From the NCBI GenBank assembly GCA_019420345.1, contig JAHZHI010000050.1, positions 1-53,572 on the forward strand: 53,572 bases of DNA, given 5' to 3'. The stretch's first letter is position 1; the number at the start of each line of letters is the position of its first letter. The translations under genes were made by a program, and so were the position numbers. Source of the stretch: Peptococcaceae bacterium. Lineage in GTDB: Bacteria > Bacillota > Peptococcia > Peptococcales > Peptococcaceae. Of this stretch, positions 34,762 to 44,588 are shown in pieces. The notes under the pieces are model-generated. The model ran no database searches, had not been told where the DNA came from, and saw only the letters and a program-made list of their open reading frames with translations.

Positions 34762-37700
34762 GCCTGCACCTCCTTCTCCAAAAGTTCTTTCACATTTTTC
34801 CAATCCACTTTATCAATGGCACGCATGCGGTTGCCGCTGCGATTGTTTTCAAAACGGCACACTGCCATGTAATCGCAGTATTTGCAGCCACCCTGCTGGC
34901 TTTCATCCAAAGGCAGCACGCGAATATCGCCATCCATCACAGCCTGCACCGTGTCCTGTGCCGCCTTCACCGTGTGTGCCAGCAGGTGTTCCAAGAGCTC
35001 CGCACTCAGGCAGTTGTCGACCGTCTTTCCGCGGCCGCGAAAAGCGATGACCTGGTTCGTGCCATCCTTGACGCCGCTGTCCAGCGCCGCGATGACCTCC
35101 GGATCGTCAATAAACACCCCGTCCATAAGCAGATTTTTCGTGAACAGAGCTTCAATCTCCGCATCATCGAGGCTGTCGGTATCGATGAACGGTTCCTTCA
35201 TGCTCAGATAAAACACGCCGGCTGGCAATGGCTGCTGCCGCCAGCCCAACGCTGCACGCAAATACAGCAGCAGCTGCAAATCCAACCCCGCCCAAACACG
35301 CGTAATATCAAAGCTGTTGAAGCCCGATTTATAATCGATCACCCGCGCGTACACTTTGCCGCCCTGGCGCCAGGTGTCGATGCGATCGATGCGCCCTTCA
35401 ATGCGCAGAATCTGTCCGCCCAAATCCAAATAAATCGGCGGCAGAATCGGCGCCTTTTCACCAAAAGACACCTCATTGAACCGTGGTGTGAACGCGCTTT
35501 CGCGCAGCTGTCGAATGATGAAACGGCCCGCTTTGTGCCCTTGTCGGCGCACCTTGTCGAGCACCGCCGCATTGCGTGCCTCGCCGCTGCGCTGGCCGTC
35601 CAGCTGGCGCTGTTCCTCTGCCAGCAAATAAGCATCCATCTGCGCGTAAATGGACGCATCGTCCCATTCCAGATATTCTGGATGTTCACGCAGATCGTGG
35701 GTCAATTGGTCCAGTGAACCATGCAGCATATTGCCAAGCTCGTCACTGCGCAAGGTATAGTCGATCTCTTCTTCCGGGCGAATGCCATAACGCAGGAAAT
35801 GCTTGTAAGGGCAGCCTTGCCAGCTTTCCAGCTCGCTGATGCTGACGCGCCCTTCTGCCAGTGCCGGGTAAAGCTTTTGCACCACCTCCGGCGCCAGTTT
35901 GGCGCGCAGATTTGTGTAATACAGACCATCTTTCAAAAACGGCGCCAAATTTGGCCGAGCCGACTCAAAATAACGGTACACACTCGCTGCCCAGCGCACG
36001 CCTTCCGGATCGTTCTCCGCCAACTCTGGCAGAGCCGCATAGCGCCGCAGCCAATCGGCAGCCACCTTCAAACTCTCCCATTCCAAATACGGCAACACCT
36101 CGTCAAAGGCAGCGATCAGGCTCTTTTCTCTTTTCTGCAGTGTCGGCAGAATCTGCTTGGCCCGCGTGATAAACACGCTCTCGTTCATCGCAGCACCATC
36201 GCTTGCGCTGAGCGGATACGAAAAAATCAAACGCTCCGTGGGTTTGCCCATCGCTTCATAAAGGCACAGCGCCTCATCTTCCAGAATGCGGCCTTCGTCG
36301 TATTGCAGCGCCACGCCCGCTTTTTCCAGCCAGCGTTTTTCCTCGCGAATGAAAATCGTGCGCGACACGCTCTGCGACGGCAGCCAGGCATCGCTCATGC
36401 CCACAACCACCTGCACCTTGCAACGCCCTGTGCGCGCGCGGCCCAATTCGACCACCTGCACCTCATCCTGCGCAGGCGGCACAATGCCAAGGCTGGCCTC
36501 GCTCAACCCCTCGCTGAGAATGCGAATGTACTGCTCCAGCGACACTGTCATCTCGCCAATGGTCGCCACCAATTGATCCAACAGCGCCACCAGCGCTTCC
36601 ACAATCTGATCGTCGGTTTCCAGCTGGGCAGGCTCCTTGTAGGCGTCACTTTCATGGAATGCCACCAAAAGCTCCGGTGCCGTGAGAAAATGATAAACAA
36701 TCGTCGAAAATTCGCGCACCGTCTGCGCTGCCTGCAGGTCCTCGTACAACGGCTTGAAACGCTCTGTGAACGCTTTATGCGCCTTCAGCGCCGCTTCCCG
36801 ACGCGCCCGCAGCCCTTCCACCTTGCGCGATGTCACCTGCTCATCCGGCATCTCAAAATAACGCGCATCGAAATACATCGTCCCGCGCAAATGCTTGACC
36901 CGCGCATAGTAATCCAGCGCCACCACTTCCTCTTCCGTCAAGCCGGAAAGGCCTGTCTGCAGGCAGGCAAACACCATCGGATAGGCGAAACGATGCGCCA
37001 CCATGTCCAGTGCATTCAATAGATAGCGCACCAGATAATGCACATCCAGCGCCTTGCGCTCGTCGATAAACGCCGGAATCTCGTACTGCTTGAAAATGCG
37101 CGCAATCAGCGGAAAATACACCTGCGGCTGGTTCGTCGTCACATGCACATCGCGCCAGCGCAGCCCCTCCTCGGCCACCATGCGCCGGATCACGCCAGCC
37201 AAATAGGTAATCTCTGTCTGCGGCTGCGGCGCCTTCCAGATTTCCACCGCGTCGCCGCCTTCACAGGCAGGCGTTTCATACGCAAAAAGATGCTGCGCCA
37301 GCGGCACCACATCGTCAAGCATCGTGCCTGCCGCATCCAGCGCCTCAATCCTGAGCGGCATCCCTGCCTTGGCAAGGCTTTCGTAAAATCGCCACGAAGC
37401 CTGACACGCCGTGTGCATCGCCCACCAGCCGCGCTGCTCAGTCAGCATCTCTGGCGGCATCACCAAGCCCATCGCCAGCTCAGCACCGCGCGCCTCCAAC
37501 GCTTTCAGCACCGCCATTTCAGGCTGGCTCAGCGAATGAAAGCCATCCATATAAATCGTCAGTCCATCCAGCCAATCGGCCTCCTTCACCTTTTCCGCCA
37601 AAAGCGACAGCCGCGCCTCGCTGTCCAGCCGCTGAGTGCCCAGGGCTTCCTCATAAGCCGTCAAGAGCAGCTTCACGTCGGCCAGCTTTTCTGCCAAAAG

Positions 37701-38138
37701 CGGCGATTCGTCGGCCTGTTCTGCCAACTGGGCCACGTCGCTTGCCGCCATACCAAGATTGCGAAACTCACCCAGCGTTTCCACCAGCTTCGCCGCCACA
37801 CCGCTCTGATCCCAGCCGCGGCCAAGAATCGCCAGCGCCTGATGATGCTCGCCCAACAGATACTGCGCCAGCATGCGCCGCCCGCTTTCATTGACATAGG
37901 GCAGTTTGATGCCGCCGGTGCGTCCCAGCACTTCGCGCGACAGCGAACCGAAACTTTTGACCTTAATGTCCATCATCACCGGCACCTTGAGCCGCGCCAA
38001 TAGCTGCATGTCCGACTGCATCGTGAACTGCTCCGGCACCAAAAGATAGGCCCGCCCGCGCTGCTCGGCGATTGCAGTCAATTCTGCCAATATTTTCTCG
38101 CGCACAGCGTTTGCCGTCGCGCCAATGATCAGTCGCAT
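34758..38138 (-). CDS. addB: ATP-dependent nuclease subunit B (AddB), Walker A degenerate
   Basis: 1126-aa AddB/RexB-type subunit. The N-terminus LLVPEQFTMQSDMQLL and the helicase-like fold are clear. The usual Walker A (GRSGxGKS) is replaced by IIGATANAVREK without the GK[ST] lysine, so ATP binding by this subunit is doubtful, as in RexB proteins. The nuclease motif RVIDYKSG near residue 934 is intact. Four cysteines that staple the iron-sulfur cluster are seen: WQGCPYKHF near 772 and CKYCDYMAVC near 1085. GAGGAGGG precedes the ATG. Two-gene operon with addA. Confidence 0.94.
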   Translation of the reverse strand: MRLIIGATANAVREKILAELTAIAEQRGRAYLLVPEQFTMQSDMQLLARLKVPVMMDIKVKSFGSLSREVLGRTGGIKLPYVNESGRRMLAQYLLGEHHQALAILGRGWDQSGVAAKLVETLGEFRNLGMAASDVAQLAEQADESPLLAEKLADVKLLLTAYEEALGTQRLDSEARLSLLAEKVKEADWLDGLTIYMDGFHSLSQPEMAVLKALEARGAELAMGLVMPPEMLTEQRGWWAMHTACQASWRFYESLAKAGMPLRIEALDAAGTMLDDVVPLAQHLFAYETPACEGGDAVEIWKAPQPQTEITYLAGVIRRMVAEEGLRWRDVHVTTNQPQVYFPLIARIFKQYEIPAFIDERKALDVHYLVRYLLNALDMVAHRFAYPMVFACLQTGLSGLTEEEVVALDYYARVKHLRGTMYFDARYFEMPDEQVTSRKVEGLRARREAALKAHKAFTERFKPLYEDLQAAQTVREFSTIVYHFLTAPELLVAFHESDAYKEPAQLETDDQIVEALVALLDQLVATIGEMTVSLEQYIRILSEGLSEASLGIVPPAQDEVQVVELGRARTGRCKVQVVVGMSDAWLPSQSVSRTIFIREEKRWLEKAGVALQYDEGRILEDEALCLYEAMGKPTERLIFSYPLSASDGAAMNESVFITRAKQILPTLQKREKSLIAAFDEVLPYLEWESLKVAADWLRRYAALPELAENDPEGVRWAASVYRYFESARPNLAPFLKDGLYYTNLRAKLAPEVVQKLYPALAEGRVSISELESWQGCPYKHFLRYGIRPEEEIDYTLRSDELGNMLHGSLDQLTHDLREHPEYLEWDDASIYAQMDAYLLAEEQRQLDGQRSGEARNAAVLDKVRRQGHKAGRFIIRQLRESAFTPRFNEVSFGEKAPILPPIYLDLGGQILRIEGRIDRIDTWRQGGKVYARVIDYKSGFNSFDITRVWAGLDLQLLLYLRAALGWRQQPLPAGVFYLSMKEPFIDTDSLDDAEIEALFTKNLLMDGVFIDDPEVIAALDSGVKDGTNQVIAFRGRGKTVDNCLSAELLEHLLAHTVKAAQDTVQAVMDGDIRVLPLDESQQGGCKYCDYMAVCRFENNRSGNRMRAIDKVDWKNVKELLEKEVQA

Positions 38139-38225
38139 AGTGATCCCTCCTCAACAATGACAATTGGTCTATTTGTCTAGTGTACACAGAAAAATGACAA
38201 CATGCAAGCAGGCCCGGGATAAAGA

Positions 38226-38254
38226 TTGACGCCCCTACCAGCATCCACTACAAT
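38226..38254 (+). promoter_or_regulatory. Promoter of the GH26 lipoprotein gene
   Basis: TTGACG (38226-38231), 17-base spacer, TACAAT (38249-38254), 34 bases ahead of the start codon. Confidence 0.75.
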
Positions 38255-38287
38255 GGAAGAAAACCAGCAACACAGGAGGTTCGTGCC

Positions 38288-39985
38288 ATGAAACGATCAC
38301 TCACGCTCGCCGCGCTGGCGCTTTTTGCAGCGTCCTGTCTCAGCGGCTGCGGCAGCACATCCGACACCATCAACACGGAGGCCACCCCGGTCGCCGTCTA
38401 CGATACCTTGACCACCGCGTCCCAATCTTTGGCCAATGGCCTCAACGCCAACAGCGCCGATACCGTCGCCACCGCCGAAGCCAACGACGTCTTCACCTTC
38501 GCCGCAGGCACCTTCACCAATAATGCTGGCGGCTATAGTATCTCCGTGCCCGACGGCCTGCAAGTCGTCGACATGGGCGACGCCACCTACCGCAGCACCC
38601 TCGCCAGCGACAGCACGCGCCTGGAAATCTTCACTCAAACCCTGAGCGACGATGTTGATGCCGCCACCTATCTCGGTTATTCCAACCGTTTTCTGGAAAA
38701 CACCTGGGACTTCACCAAAACCTATGACCAATCCATCGACGACACCCTCGACGGACGCACCACCCATTATCTCACCTGGGAGCGCCGCGCACTGACGCGC
38801 GTCGACGGCGACCGCAACTACTACGGCCTGGTTGACATCGTCGAAGGCAAAAATGTTTATTCCTTCCTGCTCACCTCCCAGGAGCCAGTAAGCACCGACA
38901 GCCTGCGCGACTTGGCCGCCAGCTTCCAAAGCTTCACACCAACCGTCGAGGCCAAGGAATATCCGCGCCAGCCACGCCAGCGCACCGACCTGACCGCTGA
39001 AACTCAGGACTTCTACCAGCGCATCTTTGGCGACGATGCCGACCTCACCTGGGGGCTTTTTGAACCATCCGTCAGCGGGCAAAGCATCCGTGGTCTGCTT
39101 GATGTGCAAAAAGAGCTCTCCCACCGCTTCGACATTGTCCTCTGCTACTCCAACATCTACGAAGACTACACCGAAAACAACATCTACAACACCCTCAGCC
39201 GACTCTGGGAAAATGGCAGCGTGGTTGAACTGACCCTGCAAACCCAGCTCTACGACCCGCTCAGCCAAAACAACACAGTCTACGACGTGCTCGACGGTAA
39301 ATATGACGACTTCCTCCATGCCTACGCCGCCGATGTGGCCCGCTTCGGCCATCCGGTGCTCTTCCGCCCATTCAATGAAATGAACGGCGACTGGTGCAAC
39401 TACTCCGCCTACTGGACCGCCCGCGACTGCAGCACCTATGTTGAACTCTACCGCTACATTTACAGCATCTTCGAAGAAGAAGGCGCCAACAAGAACACCC
39501 TCTGGGTGTGGAACCCTAATGAAAAATCCTTCCCGGCTTTCGCCTGGAACAACGCCGACAACTACTACCCTGGCGATGAATACGTCGACATCGTCGGCCT
39601 CACCGGCTACAACACTGGCGACTACTATGACGGTGAAACCTGGCGCAGCTTCAACGAAATCTACGATCCGATCTACGCACAGATGGCACCGCAATACGAG
39701 CAGCCGCTGATGATCACCGAATTTGCCTGCTCCAGCTACGGTGGCGACAAAGCCGCCTGGGTGGAAGACATGTTCGAACAGCTCGAACACTATCCGCGCA
39801 TCAAAGCTGCCGTTTGGTGGGACAGCGCCGATAAAGACACCGACGGCAACATCGCCCGCGCCTACTACATCGACAACGACAGAGGCGCCCTGAAAGTCTT
39901 CAAAAAACACCTCGCTCAAGACGATTATAAGGAGGATCCCAGGGAACGCACAGCTGCTCTCCTGAAATCCTACAACCCCTACTGA
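38288..39985 (+). CDS. Lipoprotein with a glycoside hydrolase family 26-type domain
   Basis: 565 aa. Signal peptide with lipobox LSGC (Cys21), so it should be a cell-surface lipoprotein. Residues about 50-215 form an N-terminal domain of unknown type (AGGYSISVPDGLQVVDMG). A GH26-like (beta/alpha)8 domain spans about 230-550, with the acid/base Glu in LFRPFNEMNGDW near residue 365 and the nucleophile Glu in LMITEFACSSYGG near 477. GH26 enzymes cut beta-mannans or mixed-linkage glucans; the substrate is not determined. AGGAGG precedes the ATG. Single gene between its own promoter and terminator. Confidence 0.85.
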   Translation: MKRSLTLAALALFAASCLSGCGSTSDTINTEATPVAVYDTLTTASQSLANGLNANSADTVATAEANDVFTFAAGTFTNNAGGYSISVPDGLQVVDMGDATYRSTLASDSTRLEIFTQTLSDDVDAATYLGYSNRFLENTWDFTKTYDQSIDDTLDGRTTHYLTWERRALTRVDGDRNYYGLVDIVEGKNVYSFLLTSQEPVSTDSLRDLAASFQSFTPTVEAKEYPRQPRQRTDLTAETQDFYQRIFGDDADLTWGLFEPSVSGQSIRGLLDVQKELSHRFDIVLCYSNIYEDYTENNIYNTLSRLWENGSVVELTLQTQLYDPLSQNNTVYDVLDGKYDDFLHAYAADVARFGHPVLFRPFNEMNGDWCNYSAYWTARDCSTYVELYRYIYSIFEEEGANKNTLWVWNPNEKSFPAFAWNNADNYYPGDEYVDIVGLTGYNTGDYYDGETWRSFNEIYDPIYAQMAPQYEQPLMITEFACSSYGGDKAAWVEDMFEQLEHYPRIKAAVWWDSADKDTDGNIARAYYIDNDRGALKVFKKHLAQDDYKEDPRERTAALLKSYNPY

Positions 39986-40000
39986 TAGCGACACATGAAA

Positions 40001-40030
40001 AAATGCCATTGCCGAAGGGCAATGGCATTT
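40001..40030 (+). terminator. Terminator of the GH26 gene
   Basis: 13-bp stem AAATGCCATTGCC/GGCAATGGCATTT with loop GAAG, followed by CTTATTCTT; A-run on the other side. Confidence 0.85.
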
Positions 40031-40057
40031 CTTATTCTTAACACATTACAGCAAACA

Positions 40058-40089
40058 AAAAACGCGAAGCGCAAAGGCTTCGCGTTTTT
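40058..40089 (-). terminator. Terminator of the VWA/SLH surface protein gene
   Basis: Stem AAAAACGCGAAGC/GCTTCGCGTTTTT, loop GCAAAG, T-run on the minus strand; 17 bases behind the stop codon. Confidence 0.9.
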
Positions 40090-40106
40090 GTTTGTCCTAA
40101 AAGCGA

Positions 40107-43100
40107 TCAGCGGTCTTCCCAATCCTTATCCAGGATCTCGGTCCATTCTTCAACCTTCTGACCCTGTTCAGTGGTCCATTCGTATTCATGACCGTTGGTT
40201 GCTTCCTGCATGTCGGCGTAGAACCAATCGCTAGGGTTGTTGTCCGGCCAGGTTGTCATTTCATCGGCTGGCAGCAGATGATCAACATGAGGGATACGGC
40301 CCAGCGTGCGGTTAACAATCGCACATGCTTCGGCACGGGTGATGTTGTTGTTAGGACGTACGGTACCGTCTGGATAGCCGCCAATGAGCCCAAGCTCAAC
40401 AGCATCGGCAATCGCATTGGCGAACCATTCGTTGCCTGTCACATCATCGAAGGTGCCTGGTTCATATTCTGCGCCAGTCTCTTCAAAGAAACGGGTCGCA
40501 ATCGCAGCAAATTCAGCACGGGTGATTGGTGCATTTGGACGGAAGGTGCCGTCTTCATAGCCACGGACAATGTCCATTGCCGAAAGCGTTGCCACCGTCG
40601 TGCCATACCAATCGCTTGCGCTCACATCACTAAATTCAGAAACATCGGTCGTGTTCGCATCGCGTACATCGTCCTTCAGCAGGCGATAGAAAATCGATGC
40701 CACTTCAGCGCGGGTGATGGCGTTTTCAGGCTTCACCATGCCATCTTCATACCCAACCACGTAAGAGAAGTGATCTTCTGTGTTCAGAGCTGGAGGATTT
40801 GGCGTGGTGCCGCCACCAGTACTTCCACCGCCAGAGGTTTGCTTATCGTAAACCAAAGCGAATGGGGAGAAGCTGCTGACGGTGAATTTAATGCCTTTAT
40901 CTGTGCATTCTAACTTACCATTTTCTGTCGATAAAACTTCAATAGTAGATTTCTGATCTTTCAAATCACTTAAGTCAAAGTCACGATCCAAACCTTTATA
41001 GTGAATGATGGTGAAATCGTCGTTCTTGTCGGTTCCTGCTGGATAAGGCCAATACACCGTCAGGGAATCATCTTTACCCATCGTGACCCAAACATTACCA
41101 TTGGAACTGTCAACAAGGTCGAGGTACTTGAACTCAACATCAGTGTATTCGGATGGCAGTTTATCTTCCGCCATATCCAGCAGTGTGTCATGAACCGTAC
41201 CGTCATTGTCTACAATGCTATCCACCAACAGCTTAACGGCATCCTGATTAGTAACTTGAATCTGGCTGCCATTGATATAGTAGGTTGGCGTTCCATTTTC
41301 AGTAGAAGCGGTTACCGTATTAACAGTATTGTTAACATTGTCAACAATACCATTTGACTGTCCGTCACCAGTTACTCGACGGATGGTCAAGTTATTGTCC
41401 ACTGTCCCAACAGAAGCACTGTATGCCTGACCACCAACCGTTACTGTTGCCTGAACGGTAGTGCCTTCTACATTGCCTTTGTAGATATTCATTGTATAGT
41501 TTTGATAAAGTTCATCTTCTTTTTCAACATCAAATTCATCACTTACAGTAATATTACCTTTTTCATCTTCAAACTGTAGACGAACCGGATCTTGTCCCGA
41601 TGGAACAACAAAGCTATACACATATTTACCATAGGCAGAGCTATTGTGACCTGTTTCATCATCATAGAGCTTCACCGTCCAGCTTCTCTGATCACTGGTA
41701 GTGGTCGTACCACTTAATGTCAGGTAATCTGTAAGATCAACCGCACCTTCTGTACTTTCTGCATCTTTCAATTTCTGGTCAAGATCGTATGGCAAGATGA
41801 AATAGAAACCTGGTTCAGGAAGGCCAGTTTTGTCCGTAGTCGCATCTATAACATTACCATTTTGGTCTTCAACAACGCCCGTATAGCCTTCCCCGCCAGT
41901 ATAGATGGTCATAGCTGCAGGCTGAATCATCACCTGCGTAGCATCGGCAACACCGTCGCCATTGGTGTCATAACCCCAAACAGCGTAGACAGTGATGTCG
42001 TTGTCTACGAACGTTACCTTGTCAACAGTCGTTCCGTAGTTTTCACCAGCAGCGTAGATCTCATCTTTCTTTTCAGGCTCATCTTGAGTCCAGCCAATGA
42101 AAACAACCTTCGTCTCTTTGCCTTCGTAGATTGCATCTGCATGTGTTGGGAAAGTCATGTTCTCAGGAATTTGTTCCCCTTCTGCTCCCTCGGCCGTCCA
42201 AAGAGTATATCTTTGTCCTGCGTTAAGATCAGAAATTGTTGCTTCCTTTTCATCACTTCCGCCAAACTGTCCACCATTGACATTATAGATCAAATCGTAG
42301 GTGTCCGCCGTAAATTTCCACGTACCTGTGAATGTTACATCTTTTCCATTAATAATCTCACTACTTGGCTCCCATCCAACAAATGTCCAGGTTCCTTTCG
42401 TTCCATCATCTTTTGTTTCTGGTACTGCTGTGAACTCTGATGAAGGAGTAACTGTGTCTCCGTTGTAAGCTGGGCTATCTGCTGGCAACTGCTCAGTTAC
42501 ACCTTCTGGCAATGTACTTCCGTCTTCTGCCTCAAATTCGTAGCGAACATTGTATTTTTCTGTTTCTGTAAATTTCCACGTACCTGTGAATGTTACATCT
42601 TTTCCATTAATAATCTCACTACTTGGCTCCCATCCAACAAATGTCCAGGTTCCTTTCGTTCCATCATCTTTTGTTTCTGGTACTGCTGTGAACTCTGATG
42701 AAGGAGTAACTGTGTCTCCGTTGTAAGCTGGGCTATCTGCTGGCAACTGCTCAGTTACACCTTCTGGCAATGTACTTCCGTCTTCTGCCTCAAATTCGTA
42801 GCGAACATTAAACGCCTGTTTTGTATATGGTACCTTAGGCGACTCCGTCAATTTAGTCCAGGTATCATTTTCATCTGCGTTTTCAGATTTATAGTGCAAG
42901 CCAACGTTAGCACTTGTATCATTGGTTGGATACATTCCATCGGTGATGGTTATGTCTGCATTGCAAGCTGCCTCGTCAATCTCAATCGGGAAGGTGACGA
43001 CCAATTTACCACCAGTTACTCGAGGCTCACCAGATGCATTGTAGGAAGCGGCATTCGTTTTGTAGTCAAAACCAGATACCGTGATTGTTCCCAGCTCATC

Positions 43101-44507
43101 ATCAACGTTCGCAGTCGTAGAAACTCCCTCTGGCAGGTCTCCAGCTGTTCCAAAAGTAAAACCTTTAGACTCATCATACCCTGTTGCCGGAGCATATTTC
43201 ACTGTAACATCTGTGTCAGAGAAATTATCAGGGAGGTTAAAATACTGCGACAAGGTATCGCTCAACACAGCGGTTGAATCCGGATTGGCCGTTAAGGTGC
43301 CAGTTGTAATTTCTTCGGCAATACCTTCAAAAACCTTCAGCAAGGCATCAGGACTATCAGCTGTGCTATAGTATTTATCAGCCGCTTGATCTCCCAGACT
43401 ATTATATGCTGTTGCATTTGGATAGTTGGAAGAAATGCCATTCATGTATCCATTGATTACACTATTAACATCTTCAAAGACACCAACAGAATACACATCA
43501 ACATTATTATCTTTAAGCTCTTTTGCTTTTCCAATAGCACTATTGGCTACAGATTCACTAAAGCCATTGCTGTGATTTGGGCTTCCATCTGTAAAGAATA
43601 TAACGATCTTTTTTGCATTTTCTCTAGCACCTTGCAAATTGCTTACATTGTTTGACTGTCCATTGATAACTTCCTGCGCTAATGTTAAGCCATATTCCGC
43701 TGCGGTTGCACCTCCAGCATCCAATGCAGTAACTTTACTCGTTAAATCAGACGCATTAGTAGAAAAGTCACTTACAACCTGTGTGAAATTATAATCACTA
43801 TAATCTGAAATCTTATCGTTTCCAATGCTATTAGCATAGCTATTATCTGCAAACTTTACTAAAGAAATACGATGTTTTTGACTATTATCAGAAATAGCAG
43901 TATTTTTCTCATTCACTTGATTGATAAAAGTATTTACCGCACTCTTTAGAGCGTCCATTTTGCTTTGACCTTGAACATAGGCAGCTTCATAAAATTGGAT
44001 GTGGGACTGTTCGAAGTCTTCTGCACTAGTCATCGGCTGAACAACATACTGTTTCCATCCCTGCCAATAACTCCAACCTTTCTGAACAAAGCGCCCGCCT
44101 TCATAATAAGAAACACTTCTATAGCTATCACCTATTTTGACAAAGTAACTTTCTGATTGATCGAGCTCATACACAGGAGTATATTCTGTATATCCATCGA
44201 TGAAGTGATCATCCATCGACCCAGATACATCCAACACCAGCGTAATATCCAATGGAGTAGTGGTCGTTGTTGTCGTCAACTGGTTCGACGCATAGGCTTC
44301 CAGCGTCAGGTTGTAGCCGCTCTCGCTATCCCCCGACACGTATTTATTTACCGTTACGCCGTTGCTTTCGGAAGTAACAGAAGTCGTCGGTTCACCGCTT
44401 CCAGGCTCACCGGCAAACACGTTCGCCGGAAACATGGTGATCAGCATGGTGGCTGTGAGCAGGGTCGCCAATAGTTTTCTGGACAGTGTATGTTTTTTGC
44501 TGTTCAT
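40107..44507 (-). CDS. Giant SLH-anchored surface protein with VWA and SHIRT-type repeats (putative adhesin)
   Basis: 1466 aa. Signal peptide in residues 1-32 (KLLATLLTATMLITMFPANVFA). A von Willebrand A domain at about 85-385 has the MIDAS motif DVSGSMDD. Two identical 86-residue repeats follow at about 565-735 (FEAEDGSTLPEGVTEQLP...WTFVGWEPSSEI), resembling SHIRT-type domains. A related Listeria-Bacteroides-like repeat (GWTQDEPEKKDEIYAAG) and further beta-rich domains come next. Three SLH repeats at about 1245-1410 (e.g. GYEDGTFRPNAPITRAEFAA) attach it to the wall. The ATG at 44507 has AAGGAGG. It lies 81 bp behind the zinc-ribbon gene on the same strand with no clear terminator between, so both may be read from the invertible-promoter region. 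Its base composition is lower in GC than its neighbours. Confidence 0.88.
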   Translation of the reverse strand: MNSKKHTLSRKLLATLLTATMLITMFPANVFAGEPGSGEPTTSVTSESNGVTVNKYVSGDSESGYNLTLEAYASNQLTTTTTTTPLDITLVLDVSGSMDDHFIDGYTEYTPVYELDQSESYFVKIGDSYRSVSYYEGGRFVQKGWSYWQGWKQYVVQPMTSAEDFEQSHIQFYEAAYVQGQSKMDALKSAVNTFINQVNEKNTAISDNSQKHRISLVKFADNSYANSIGNDKISDYSDYNFTQVVSDFSTNASDLTSKVTALDAGGATAAEYGLTLAQEVINGQSNNVSNLQGARENAKKIVIFFTDGSPNHSNGFSESVANSAIGKAKELKDNNVDVYSVGVFEDVNSVINGYMNGISSNYPNATAYNSLGDQAADKYYSTADSPDALLKVFEGIAEEITTGTLTANPDSTAVLSDTLSQYFNLPDNFSDTDVTVKYAPATGYDESKGFTFGTAGDLPEGVSTTANVDDELGTITVSGFDYKTNAASYNASGEPRVTGGKLVVTFPIEIDEAACNADITITDGMYPTNDTSANVGLHYKSENADENDTWTKLTESPKVPYTKQAFNVRYEFEAEDGSTLPEGVTEQLPADSPAYNGDTVTPSSEFTAVPETKDDGTKGTWTFVGWEPSSEIINGKDVTFTGTWKFTETEKYNVRYEFEAEDGSTLPEGVTEQLPADSPAYNGDTVTPSSEFTAVPETKDDGTKGTWTFVGWEPSSEIINGKDVTFTGTWKFTADTYDLIYNVNGGQFGGSDEKEATISDLNAGQRYTLWTAEGAEGEQIPENMTFPTHADAIYEGKETKVVFIGWTQDEPEKKDEIYAAGENYGTTVDKVTFVDNDITVYAVWGYDTNGDGVADATQVMIQPAAMTIYTGGEGYTGVVEDQNGNVIDATTDKTGLPEPGFYFILPYDLDQKLKDAESTEGAVDLTDYLTLSGTTTTSDQRSWTVKLYDDETGHNSSAYGKYVYSFVVPSGQDPVRLQFEDEKGNITVSDEFDVEKEDELYQNYTMNIYKGNVEGTTVQATVTVGGQAYSASVGTVDNNLTIRRVTGDGQSNGIVDNVNNTVNTVTASTENGTPTYYINGSQIQVTNQDAVKLLVDSIVDNDGTVHDTLLDMAEDKLPSEYTDVEFKYLDLVDSSNGNVWVTMGKDDSLTVYWPYPAGTDKNDDFTIIHYKGLDRDFDLSDLKDQKSTIEVLSTENGKLECTDKGIKFTVSSFSPFALVYDKQTSGGGSTGGGTTPNPPALNTEDHFSYVVGYEDGMVKPENAITRAEVASIFYRLLKDDVRDANTTDVSEFSDVSASDWYGTTVATLSAMDIVRGYEDGTFRPNAPITRAEFAAIATRFFEETGAEYEPGTFDDVTGNEWFANAIADAVELGLIGGYPDGTVRPNNNITRAEACAIVNRTLGRIPHVDHLLPADEMTTWPDNNPSDWFYADMQEATNGHEYEWTTEQGQKVEEWTEILDKDWEDR
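42310..42551 (-). repeat. Tandem repeat copy A inside the surface protein gene
   Basis: 242 bases that I find identical to 42568-42809; the repeat period is 258 bp (86 codons). It encodes one SHIRT-like domain. Perfect nucleotide identity, including third codon positions, shows recent duplication or gene conversion. Confidence 0.95.
42568..42809 (-). repeat. Tandem repeat copy B inside the surface protein gene
   Basis: Second copy of the 242-base unit. In-frame copy-number change by slippage or recombination would change protein length without loss of reading frame. Short-read assemblies may collapse this region. Confidence 0.95.
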
Positions 44508-44588
44508 AACAAATTCCTCCTTATTTTGTCATTTCTTTATATCAAACACCTTCGCGCCTGTGGCTGCAAAGCTGTGGTTTCCTGCTGT

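Noticed and set aside
38139..38225. A convincing addB promoter
   Set aside because: Several TTG-like boxes are present but none has a matching -10 at 16-18 bases.
38297..40009. A 570-codon open frame antisense to the GH26 gene, and similar long antisense frames at 1634-2611 and 30793-38003
   Set aside because: They are mirror frames of GC-rich or codon-biased real genes, encode no recognisable domains, and the sense frames carry complete motifs.
42301..42813. CRISPR-like repeat array
   Set aside because: There are only two long copies within a continuous reading frame; they encode protein domains.
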